Source of the DNA: a virus | Strand: one strand, 5' to 3' | DNA length: 30,540 nucleotides | IMG/VR virus record: IMGVR_UViG_3300047550_000422 | Coordinates: 1-30,540 of that record | Shown here: positions 22,228 to 28,382 of the stretch, piece by piece | Position numbering within the stretch: the stretch's first letter is position 1 | Layout of the letters: each line of letters begins with the position of its first letter | Notes under the pieces: model-generated | What the model was told of the DNA's origin: nothing | Databases searched by the model: none | Seen by the model: the letters and a program-made list of their open reading frames with translations, nothing else | Position numbers and translations under genes: made by a program

Positions 22228-22397
22228 GCCGGAGCAAACATCTTTGCGCCCTCTGCCATAATGACATGATACGCTTCCATAGTTTTCATGGGCTGAGCCA
22301 ATGGGTTCTTTTGAATGAATTGCATGGTTTCCAAAAAACCCAAACCCAAAAATTCTGCTTCTTTTCCGATCACTTTAATTGCTGTTTCGATCTTCAT
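22224..22397 (-). CDS. Small early protein (57 aa)
   Basis: 57 residues: starts MKIETAIKVIGKEAEFLGLG and ends AKMFAPA. All helical, amphipathic, no membrane segment, no recognised family. The evidence for a gene is strong: perfect promoter P2 upstream, the ribosome site AACGGAGCA six bases before the ATG (the same site as the two neighbouring genes), and a stop codon that fits exactly into the next promoter. Small early phage proteins like this often modify host functions; nothing in the sequence says which. Confidence 0.8.
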   Translation of the reverse strand: MKIETAIKVIGKEAEFLGLGFLETMQFIQKNPLAQPMKTMEAYHVIMAEGAKMFAPA

Positions 22398-22430
22398 TTT
22401 TTGCTCCGTTTCTCAACTGTCAATACATGT

Positions 22431-22459
22431 ATTATACGCCCAAACCGATTTATTGTCAA
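22431..22459 (-). promoter_or_regulatory. Early sigma70 promoter P2 (TTGACA-17-TATAAT)
   Basis: Perfect boxes, 17-base spacer ATAAATCGGTTTGGGCG. Drives the 57-residue protein. Just upstream (22460-22480) is an imperfect T-rich/A-rich inverted repeat like the one beside P4. Confidence 0.93.
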
Positions 22460-22490
22460 GCCTTTTTCCGTAGAAAAAAGCCTATATAAA

Positions 22491-22694
22491 TCAACGACTT
22501 AGCGCGGCGAACACTTGGTCCTTGAGAGCAGAGGCCTCGTCATGGGGCACATAAAAATCCGTAGTAGGATCGTAGTACTTACCCTCTTTCACATCATAGT
22601 AAAGGACCCTACCGCTGGGGTAGAAAAAGGGACCTTCCAATCCCTTCCGGGGTTGCCATTTACGTTCCAACTCTGAGAGAACCCTGTAGCCCAT
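22491..22694 (-). CDS. Small early protein (67 aa)
   Basis: 67 residues from ATG 22694 (a TTG at 22700 that overlaps the previous stop is the alternative). Content: MGYRVLSELERKW, then a Gly/Tyr/Pro-rich, probably beta region (GPFFYPSGRVLYYDVKEGKYYD) and a short helix. Not recognised. It is the second gene after promoter P3 and only two bases behind the 155-residue gene. Confidence 0.72.
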   Translation of the reverse strand: MGYRVLSELERKWQPRKGLEGPFFYPSGRVLYYDVKEGKYYDPTTDFYVPHDEASALKDQVFAALSR

Positions 22695-22696
22695 AA

Positions 22697-23164
22697 TCAA
22701 GCCGCCTTATTCAGATAAGTTTCCACATCCTTACTATCAACAACGTCACCGTTGCGCATAGTATAGGTCGCAACATAATTTTCACGGTCACCACCCATGA
22801 GCATGTCATACCCTTCGGTCTTGCTAGCGACCTCATTACGCATATAGCCATACTCACCGTTATCCACTGTACGGCGTGCGACCCAACGACCCTGTTCCCA
22901 ATACAGGTTGAAGGGCGTTTCCCAGGGTTCGCACACAGTGGCGTCATCATCGAGGATAGACCAGTCAACAACATACTCCTCAAAACCCTCATTACGGGTT
23001 TCGATCAATGCCTTGAGGGTAGGGATACCACGTTCCTTAACCTGCAGGGTTTGAGCGACCGACAGATTGGGAACAACATAAGTGTCGCCACCCTTGAACT
23101 TCCAGTAGGGGTTAGTAGCATCACCGTAGTTTTCGCGGATTTGAGTAGTGATAACGATCTTCAT
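22697..23164 (-). CDS. Early phage protein of unknown function (155 aa)
   Basis: 155 residues, beginning MKIVITTQIRENYGDATNPYWKFKGGDTYVV. I recall similar N-termini (MKI.ITTQ..ENYG...W..KGG..Y) on uncharacterised proteins from several phages and plasmids but cannot name a function. The protein is alpha/beta, acidic, rich in Trp and Tyr, without membrane segments. It has an AACGGAGCA ribosome site and perfect promoter P3. It is more GC-rich than most of the window. Confidence 0.78.
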   Translation of the reverse strand: MKIVITTQIRENYGDATNPYWKFKGGDTYVVPNLSVAQTLQVKERGIPTLKALIETRNEGFEEYVVDWSILDDDATVCEPWETPFNLYWEQGRWVARRTVDNGEYGYMRNEVASKTEGYDMLMGGDRENYVATYTMRNGDVVDSKDVETYLNKAA

Positions 23165-23196
23165 ATCTGCTCCGTTGTTTGACTGTCTAAGCCTCT

Positions 23197-23225
23197 ATTA
23201 TATGCCCAAATCGATTATTTGTCAA
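23197..23225 (-). promoter_or_regulatory. Early sigma70 promoter P3 (TTGACA-17-TATAAT)
   Basis: Perfect boxes, spacer AATAATCGATTTGGGCA. Drives the 155- and 67-residue genes. As in P1, the TGA stop of the preceding gene is part of TTGACA. Confidence 0.93.
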
Positions 23226-23461
23226 CCGATCACTATTACACGGGGTTCGGTATCACGATCCATAAAGTGGTTGCCCTGCAAGGGAGCGGTGAAGAAATCT
23301 ACAGGCTTTGAACGGCGATCATTCTCACCGCACCAAACCCGCTTGATAAACTCTGCACGGAAAGTGCCGTCCATCTTGCTAATGCTTACGACCTTACCGA
23401 CCATATAGCAATCATTAATACCGACGAAATCCAGACTCTTAACAATGTCGCCAACTTGCAC
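23222..23461 (-). CDS. Small early protein (79 aa, GTG start)
   Basis: 79 residues from a GTG at 23461. The start is chosen because AACGGAGCA, the same ribosome site used by two neighbours, lies seven bases before this GTG. ATGs at 23482/23485 fall eight to eleven bases after the -10 box with no ribosome site. The protein (VGDIVKSLDFVGINDCYMVGKVV...) is beta-rich and looks like a small SH3/KOW-like or single-domain fold, found as uncharacterised phage proteins. Function unknown. Confidence 0.75.
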   Translation of the reverse strand: MQVGDIVKSLDFVGINDCYMVGKVVSISKMDGTFRAEFIKRVWCGENDRRSKPVDFFTAPLQGNHFMDRDTEPRVIVIG

Positions 23462-23492
23462 TTTGTTGCTCCGTTCGTTCATCATGTATAGT

Positions 23493-23521
23493 ATTATGCA
23501 CCCAAACCGATTATTTGTCAA
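23493..23521 (-). promoter_or_regulatory. Early sigma70 promoter P4 (TTGACA-17-CATAAT)
   Basis: Perfect -35, one mismatch in the -10, spacer AATAATCGGTTTGGGTG. Drives the 79-residue gene. It is directly preceded by a stem-loop (23522-23544). Confidence 0.9.
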
Positions 23522-23544
23522 GCCTTTTTACATAGAAAAAAGGC
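23522..23544 (-). repeat. Stem-loop abutting promoter P4 (PeSL-like)
   Basis: GCCTTTTT...AAAAAGGC inverted repeat with a seven-base loop, ending exactly where TTGACA begins. It may end transcription from the nuclease-like gene upstream (weakly, no T-run after it), or act as the stem-loop of a 'promoter early stem-loop' element described in T4-type phages. Confidence 0.6.
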
Positions 23545-23560
23545 GTTTAAAATCAACAAC

Positions 23561-24136
23561 TTACAGAATCTTACTGGAATAGACTTCTACAGACTTGTCT
23601 AATTGACGGATAAAATCGACTTCCTGCTGGTCTTTTGGGTCCATTACAGTATGGTCTGCAATGATGATTCCCAATTCAGTGGGTAATGTAGCATGTATGC
23701 CATCGCCACCTGAGGTGCTATGTGCTTGTAGTGTGGGCTTGTCAAAAAGAATCGCACCACGATTACTTACAAACATAAGATAATCGGCATAGTACGGAGG
23801 CAATTGGGCATGAGTATTTGTGCCCATGCTATTTGTTAATTTGATACTACAATTTTTTCGCAGTTCATTCTTCTTATCAGTATAGATGGCACCCTCGGTA
23901 TACTTCATTTCCAATCTAATATTGTTCAATCCCGTAATAAGAAAGTCAACACCATCTTGTGCAACATACTTTAACGTTTTGTTGCTATATTGTTCTACTG
24001 ACTTTTCCAATATGCGAGCCTTAAGAAAACGCAACTGTTCAGTATTCAATTGGTGTCCCAATGCTTTAACTAGTTTACTGAACCTATGCCAGTCAACATT
24101 GGTTCGTAGAAAATCAGCAACTTGTTGTGTAGTCAT
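23561..24136 (-). CDS. Possible PD-(D/E)XK endonuclease (191 aa)
   Basis: 191 residues. DGVDFLITGLNNIRLEMKYTEG (61-82) gives a PD-(D/E)XK-type core: Asp64 then Glu76-x-Lys78 in a strand, with the usual strand-turn-strand spacing. A preceding helix (FLKARILEKSVEQYS) could hold an acidic residue. The remainder has strands (YLMFVSNRGAILFDKPTL) as in restriction-type enzymes. I cannot assign a specificity or a known subfamily. It overlaps the 91-residue gene by ATGA. No methyltransferase is seen nearby. Confidence 0.5.
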   Translation of the reverse strand: MTTQQVADFLRTNVDWHRFSKLVKALGHQLNTEQLRFLKARILEKSVEQYSNKTLKYVAQDGVDFLITGLNNIRLEMKYTEGAIYTDKKNELRKNCSIKLTNSMGTNTHAQLPPYYADYLMFVSNRGAILFDKPTLQAHSTSGGDGIHATLPTELGIIIADHTVMDPKDQQEVDFIRQLDKSVEVYSSKIL

Positions 24137-24408
24137 GAATTATGCGCCATTCCAAAAATTGAATCAATTGTATCACGTGCTTGTTTTAAATCAACACTGA
24201 TATTTTTTGGGTGATTGTTTACCTTAAACACAATGAAGTTAGGGTTATACACCTTAACTTCTATCTTGTTGCTATTATAGTCTATAATGATATATCTGTA
24301 AACCATATTGTTACCCTCTTTTAAATACGAATTTAGTGTGAAGGGTAACAGTTTACGATGTTGCTGTATGTATTGGATCAACAAGTCTGTGACTGTATCC
24401 GAATCCAT
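24133..24408 (-). CDS. Uncharacterised small protein (91 aa)
   Basis: 91 residues: an N-terminal helix (DTVTDLLIQYIQQHRKLLPF), a beta hairpin (YRYIIIDYNSNKIEVKVYN) and a C-terminal helix (LKQARDTIDSIFG). Not recognised. It is two bases behind the 243-residue gene and coupled by ATGA to the nuclease-like gene, so the three are one unit. Confidence 0.6.
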   Translation of the reverse strand: MDSDTVTDLLIQYIQQHRKLLPFTLNSYLKEGNNMVYRYIIIDYNSNKIEVKVYNPNFIVFKVNNHPKNISVDLKQARDTIDSIFGMAHNS

Positions 24409-24410
24409 AA

Positions 24411-25142
24411 TTACAACACTAATTTAAATTTATTATCGGGTGTAAGAAATGAAATGTTATCCTTCTTACGTTCACTAAACTTAGCCTTAATAGTGATTGG
24501 TTGGCTTTTAACGTGCTGTTCAAACAAATTAATGAGAACATTTTGTGTTTCAACTGGTAACATTACTTTGTTTTGATTTTGATCCGTAAACCAGTATTCA
24601 ACAATATTGTTATATTTTTTATAAGGTTGAGTAGTCTTAATGAATTCTAATGTTAGTTCACCTTTAACCTGTGTCTCGCCTTTGATAGCGACAAACTCAC
24701 CACCAAACATATTAATGATTTCTAAATCGTAATAATAGAAATAAGGCAACTTATAAGCAAGACCTAAATAATTGTCAGGATAGATATATCCTTGCTCAAC
24801 ATTTTGTCCATCAGTATTATTAATGAAGTTCATTAGGTCTTGACGGTATGGGGTCAATGGAACATTTTTAAGTTTTAATACCAACATCTTTTGTTGAAAA
24901 TGTTTGGTAATTTTTTCTGCGAGAATTCTGTCCTCTTGAGTAACAAGATTAGATAATCTTGACTCTTTAAGACTAAGCATTTTATTTACTTTGTCTTGTT
25001 TACATAAACGGTAAATCACACAACTTAGTACTAATAGATTGTCATCTACCTTAACAGTGACAGTGCCACTTTTACGTGATGCTACTCTGTCACCTAAAAG
25101 GTCACTGATACTAAAAACATTTCTTGCAGTTGAACTAGTCAT
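24411..25142 (-). CDS. Uncharacterised protein (243 aa)
   Basis: 243 residues, not recognised. Starts MTSSTARNVFSISDLLGDRV; helical middle part, a Tyr-rich segment (LPYFYYYDLEII), then alternating strands to a C-terminus NKFKLVL. Lys-rich and basic overall with no catalytic motif. An AGAGA site lies just before the ATG. It follows uvsY by 12 bases and leads into the nuclease-like gene. Confidence 0.6.
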   Translation of the reverse strand: MTSSTARNVFSISDLLGDRVASRKSGTVTVKVDDNLLVLSCVIYRLCKQDKVNKMLSLKESRLSNLVTQEDRILAEKITKHFQQKMLVLKLKNVPLTPYRQDLMNFINNTDGQNVEQGYIYPDNYLGLAYKLPYFYYYDLEIINMFGGEFVAIKGETQVKGELTLEFIKTTQPYKKYNNIVEYWFTDQNQNKVMLPVETQNVLINLFEQHVKSQPITIKAKFSERKKDNISFLTPDNKFKLVL

Positions 25143-25154
25143 ATTATCTCTTAA

Positions 25155-25610
25155 TTAAATGGTTATATCTTCCATGCCCGCTGTACGTAAACGTACAATG
25201 TGGCCCAATTGCCATTGCTTACTATCTAAGCCCTTCATAATGCCTAACCATTTATTTCTTAGTAAGGCTACTTCATTAATCAGTACTTCAAAGTCAATGA
25301 CTTCTTCCTCACCGTCTACATACTTTTCAGCATCACGGCTAGTCAATGCTCTATTATACGCTTCTAAATATTTTTGAAAATGTTTTCGGCGAATTTTCCT
25401 TAATTGTACATTAAGGTAATTTAATACTGCTTCAATTTCTTGTAATTGGTTGAACCGAAATTCGGTAACGCCGGGTAAGTTGGCAATGTTCTTTTCAACC
25501 TTGCCAGTTACCCTAACGTCATTTTTTGCAGATAATAACTCATTTTCATAATGAGTTATAAAATCAGGTATTACGCTTAGATCCTGTGTGATTCTTGTGT
25601 ACCAATTCAT
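25155..25610 (-). CDS. uvsY: UvsY recombination mediator
   Basis: 151 residues; T4 UvsY has 137. The core LPGVTEFRFNQLQEIEAVLNYL, LRKIRRKHFQKYLEAYNRALTSRDAEKYVDGEEEV and INEVALLRNKWLGIMKGL is the conserved body of UvsY in marine T4-like phages. UvsY forms hexamers that bind single-stranded DNA, displace gp32 and load UvsX. Translation starts at ATG 25610, sharing a base with the upstream stop (TGATG). Its position downstream of uvsX in the same unit fits the joint function. Confidence 0.93.
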   Translation of the reverse strand: MNWYTRITQDLSVIPDFITHYENELLSAKNDVRVTGKVEKNIANLPGVTEFRFNQLQEIEAVLNYLNVQLRKIRRKHFQKYLEAYNRALTSRDAEKYVDGEEEVIDFEVLINEVALLRNKWLGIMKGLDSKQWQLGHIVRLRTAGMEDITI

Positions 25611-25870
25611 CAATAATCTTCGTCATCGTAATATTGATCTTCCTCATACTCTTCTTCCTCTTCCTCATATTCAGTTTCATCATCTTGTGAGAAAAATTTA
25701 AGAGCATCCATTACTGCTTGATCACGCCGAAACATTTCTTTAATTTCGGCAGTGTCAAAATCATTATCAATTAATAAATTAATTAATGTCTCTGCCGCTT
25801 CGCTGTGGTCTGCACGTTGAATAATCGGCTTAAGTCCATCCCATAATTCTTTAACTAATTCTATAGTCAT
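25610..25870 (-). CDS. Small protein with highly acidic tail (86 aa)
   Basis: 86 residues lying between uvsX and uvsY and coupled to both (ATGA at 25867-25870, TGATG at 25610). Residues 1-60 are helical (ETLINLLIDNDFDTAEIKEMF). The last ~25 are almost only Glu, Asp and Tyr (DDETEYEEEEEEYEEDQYYDD). Acidic tails of this type occur on DNA mimics and on single-strand binding protein tails, and can bind basic protein surfaces. A role in regulating UvsX/UvsY/gp32 is inferred from position only. Confidence 0.7.
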   Translation of the reverse strand: MTIELVKELWDGLKPIIQRADHSEAAETLINLLIDNDFDTAEIKEMFRRDQAVMDALKFFSQDDETEYEEEEEEYEEDQYYDDEDY

Positions 25871-26934
25871 TCAGCAAGTTCCTCCTCAGGTGATACATTA
25901 CTTATCTTACCCTGAGATTTTTTCTGATACTCTGACATGACTTTATCTAAGCATCCATCTTCATTTGACTCCCAACCCTTACGGAAGAATTTGATAATTT
26001 CTCCATCTTCGGTTGTATAACTCAGTCTGTTACCTTCTTTGACTAACAAGCCTGCCTTCTCAAACAAATCAAGCAGACCACTATATGGATTCATGCCTGT
26101 CTCATAAGGAATCTTAACTTGTACACTTTCAAAGGGTTTTGCATAACGTGTTTTCATAACCTTACAAGCACTACGAATACCACGTACTTCACTTACTTTG
26201 TTACCATCATCATCTTCTTTAAGTTTCAGTTTCTTCATTGCTACAACAATACTACTTGCGTAGATGAAACCTTGTCCACCGCTGATTTTATCATCAGGGT
26301 CAAACATATCTTGTGAAGCATATGTGTGATTAGTTGCAACAAGTCCAACGTTGTGACTACCGAACATATTAACACAGTTACGAACAAGTGAAGTAAGTGC
26401 CTTGGGCTTGCGACCCATATCACCTTTCATATCACCTGATTCAAACTGATTAACGTCGGTTGGAGTCAACAACATACCAAGACTGTCAATAATGAAAAGA
26501 ACTTTAGGACGATCCTCTGCAGGCATCGTCTTATAACTTTTCATAAACTCACTAATTGTTTTGGCAACATCATCAATCATTGCCATATTAAGTTTCAACA
26601 ACTTGCTTTCGTCAGTATCAACACCAAGTGCTTTCAACCAATCTTCATCAAGTGCGTTTTCACTATCAACAAGAACAACAAAGATGCCTTGTTGTTGTGC
26701 GTGACGTACTAAGTTTCCTGAACAGATGTAACTCTTTCCTGATCCTGACTCTCCGGCAAAGACAGTAACTTTACCAAGAGGTACGCCTTTATTAAAATCA
26801 CCACTAATGAGAAAATTGAGTGCGTGATTTCCTGTACTGATCCAATCAGTAGGATCATTAAAACCAATACTAAGTCCCTCAATGGACTTGGTAATATCTT
26901 TTCTAAATTTACTAATATCAAATGGCTTACCCAC
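25867..26934 (-). CDS. uvsX: UvsX RecA-like recombinase (GTG start)
   Basis: 355 residues; T4 UvsX has 391. Walker A FAGESGSGKS (59-68), Walker B-like VLFIIDSLGML, DNA-binding L1/L2 region around DKISGGQGFIYASS, and ATNHTYAS before it. It forms filaments on single-stranded DNA and carries out strand exchange for repair and replication restart. Translation begins at GTG 26934, preceded at ideal distance by a perfect AGGAGG; the first ATG is much later. Promoter 26969-26996 gives it its own transcript inside the gene upstream. Confidence 0.97.
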   Translation of the reverse strand: MGKPFDISKFRKDITKSIEGLSIGFNDPTDWISTGNHALNFLISGDFNKGVPLGKVTVFAGESGSGKSYICSGNLVRHAQQQGIFVVLVDSENALDEDWLKALGVDTDESKLLKLNMAMIDDVAKTISEFMKSYKTMPAEDRPKVLFIIDSLGMLLTPTDVNQFESGDMKGDMGRKPKALTSLVRNCVNMFGSHNVGLVATNHTYASQDMFDPDDKISGGQGFIYASSIVVAMKKLKLKEDDDGNKVSEVRGIRSACKVMKTRYAKPFESVQVKIPYETGMNPYSGLLDLFEKAGLLVKEGNRLSYTTEDGEIIKFFRKGWESNEDGCLDKVMSEYQKKSQGKISNVSPEEELAE

Positions 26935-26946
26935 GTGGGCCTCCTA

Positions 26947-27180
26947 TCATCGTTGCATATTCATTCTTATTCTATCAGAATAACTAATTTTGTCAAGGTA
27001 ATCTGGACAAGTATCCGCAATGCGTTCCAATTCATAGTCGCTAGGATAGTGCCTTAATGCACCTCTAGCCCTATCTCTAATGATACTTGGTACACGCGGA
27101 GTCTTTCCTGGATCACACAGTTCTTCTAATAACTTCCTACCTTGCATTAATGCACGGTATCTTTCGTCTGGTAGTGTCAT
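26947..27180 (-). CDS. BPSL0761-family protein
   Basis: 77 residues: MTLPDERYRALMQGRKLLEEL..., TPRVPSIIRDRARGALRHYP. This matches the BPSL0761 family that I know from beta- and some gamma-proteobacterial genomes ('MTMPxERxRALxxxRxFLxxLxDPxxTPRVPxxVRxxAxxLLRHYP'). Its function is unknown; it is thought to be a small helical protein. Its presence between gp32 and uvsX, which are often adjacent in these phages, suggests it was picked up from a host. A clear AGGAG site precedes ATG 27180. Confidence 0.85.
   Translation of the reverse strand: MTLPDERYRALMQGRKLLEELCDPGKTPRVPSIIRDRARGALRHYPSDYELERIADTCPDYLDKISYSDRIRMNMQR
26969..26996 (-). promoter_or_regulatory. Sigma70-like promoter for uvsX
   Basis: Minus strand TTGACA, 16 bases, TAGAAT, located in the last codons of the BPSL0761-like gene, about 28 bases before the expected transcription start relative to the uvsX GTG. 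The -35 is perfect. Confidence 0.65.
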
Positions 27181-27197
27181 GGAATTCTCCTAAGAAA

Positions 27198-27217
27198 GGG
27201 GGAGGATATCCTCCCCC
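27198..27217 (-). terminator. 20-base perfect palindrome after gp32, likely terminator/attenuator
   Basis: GGGGGAGG-ATAT-CCTCCCCC forms an 8-10 bp GC stem, ten bases after the gp32 stop, followed on the minus strand by TTTCTTAGG. The short T run would give partial termination, with read-through to the BPSL0761-like gene and uvsX. It may also protect the 3' end of the gp32 message. The centre is GATATC. Confidence 0.8.
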
Positions 27218-27226
27218 GATACCATA

Positions 27227-28219
27227 TTAGGCTGACTTATTCTGTCTGGAGCGAATCATTGCAAGAATATCTTGTGCTTTATCGCTTGAAGGTTTGTCAG
27301 ATGTTTTTGGCATAACTACTGGGCTTGATGCTGAGGGTGCTTCATCCTCATCGTCTTTTGAAACGGAAACTGCGGGTGTGCTGGTTTCAGCAGTCACAGG
27401 TCGTTCGTTCGCAGTTCCATTAGGTGCTTCAAGACCATATGGACGATAGTAACTTCCCCAACGTTCATTATCGTAAGGTTGACCATCAACACTTGCTTCA
27501 AACATTTCCTTGATGATACGCAACTCTGCCTCGTTAGGCTTCTTAGGTAAGAATTCTGCGAGATTAAAGAGTCCATGTGCATCAATAGCAGCCTGTTCTG
27601 CTTCTGTTAATGCTGTTTCCTTACGTGCCCAAGTTGATGTGCTATAATCAGCATAACCACCTTTGCTGGTCTTCTTAACGTTGAAGTCAAGACCACGCAT
27701 ATAGTCAGTTGGCAATTCTTCCATTTCAGGATCCATCAGACTTGACTTGATGATAGTAAAGATTTGTGGGCTAATGATGAATCTGCGAATAGGGTTCGCA
27801 GGAGTCTTGTCATCGCCTAGTGGGTTCTGACGAACAAAGCCTTGGAAAATATAACTACGTTTCTTCCAATACTTGTTAGCAAGTTCCTTAAGTGTTTCAT
27901 CCTTATACCAAGGACGAACTTCAGCAAGAACAGGGCAACTATCACCGTACATTTCTACGCAAGGTACTTGAACAACTACCTGCTTCATGTTGGGATCACC
28001 CTTAACACCATTAAATGGCAACTTGATGATTTGACGTTCTACCCAAAAGAATGTATTCTTTGAATCTGCATCTGGAAGGAAACGAACGGTAGCAGTTGTA
28101 CCTTCGCTCATGTTCCAGTGGGGGTAGATTGCGTTGTCAGACTGGGTTCCAGAACCCTTATTTTGTGACTTGTTTTCTTGTGCCGCGATACGGGCACGAA
28201 TGTCTGCTAGTGAGGCCAT
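27227..28219 (-). CDS. gp32: Single-stranded DNA-binding protein gp32
   Basis: 330 residues with gp32 layout: a basic N-terminus (SLADIRARIAAQENKSQ) for cooperative self-binding, an OB-fold core with aromatic residues (NAIYPHWNMSEGTTATVRFLPD, YIFQGFVRQNP), and an acidic C-terminal domain (DDEDEAPSASSP) ending in a basic IRSRQNK. It coats single-stranded DNA and organises replication and recombination. Only two of the three zinc cysteines of T4 gp32 can be matched (Cys87 and Cys95), with no clear partner Cys/His beyond them, so zinc binding may be lost or altered. Ribosome site TAAGGAG. It has tandem early and late promoters upstream. Confidence 0.95.
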   Translation of the reverse strand: MASLADIRARIAAQENKSQNKGSGTQSDNAIYPHWNMSEGTTATVRFLPDADSKNTFFWVERQIIKLPFNGVKGDPNMKQVVVQVPCVEMYGDSCPVLAEVRPWYKDETLKELANKYWKKRSYIFQGFVRQNPLGDDKTPANPIRRFIISPQIFTIIKSSLMDPEMEELPTDYMRGLDFNVKKTSKGGYADYSTSTWARKETALTEAEQAAIDAHGLFNLAEFLPKKPNEAELRIIKEMFEASVDGQPYDNERWGSYYRPYGLEAPNGTANERPVTAETSTPAVSVSKDDEDEAPSASSPVVMPKTSDKPSSDKAQDILAMIRSRQNKSA

Positions 28220-28298
28220 AATATTTCTCCTTAAGTTGGTCTTTGTTGAGCCTTAAAATAATTCGCTGATTCCCTATGAATCAACTAACATAAGCATT

Positions 28299-28327
28299 AT
28301 TGTATTACTACACGGTGCCTATGTCAA
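28299..28327 (-). promoter_or_regulatory. Sigma70 promoter for gp32
   Basis: TTGACA, 17-base spacer, TACAAT on the minus strand, about 75 bases upstream of the gp32 ATG. Its spacer differs from the P1-P4 group. Confidence 0.8.
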
Positions 28328-28330
28328 TAG

Positions 28331-28338
28331 TATTTATG
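28331..28338 (-). promoter_or_regulatory. Late promoter upstream of gp32 (CATAAATA)
   Basis: CATAAATACTAT immediately in front of the TTGACA of the gp32 early promoter. It would add late transcripts of gp32, which is needed in bulk throughout infection. Confidence 0.65.
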
Positions 28339-28349
28339 CCGGATGTGGG

Positions 28350-28373
28350 AAACCGCAGAAAAATCTGCGGTTT
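28350..28373 (-). terminator. Hairpin terminator after the 690-residue gene
   Basis: Stem AAACCGCAG/CTGCGGTTT (9 bp), loop of six, ten bases after the stop at 28383. On the minus strand the trailing U's are only three and partly in the stem, so it may end transcription weakly; on the plus strand a run of six T would make it efficient. No plus-strand gene leads into it. Confidence 0.7.
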
Positions 28374-28382
28374 TTTGTAGTG

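Noticed and set aside
22460-22482. Possible terminator after the 67-residue gene
   Set aside because: The T-rich/A-rich arms pair imperfectly and no T run follows on the minus strand; kept only as part of the P2 promoter cassette.
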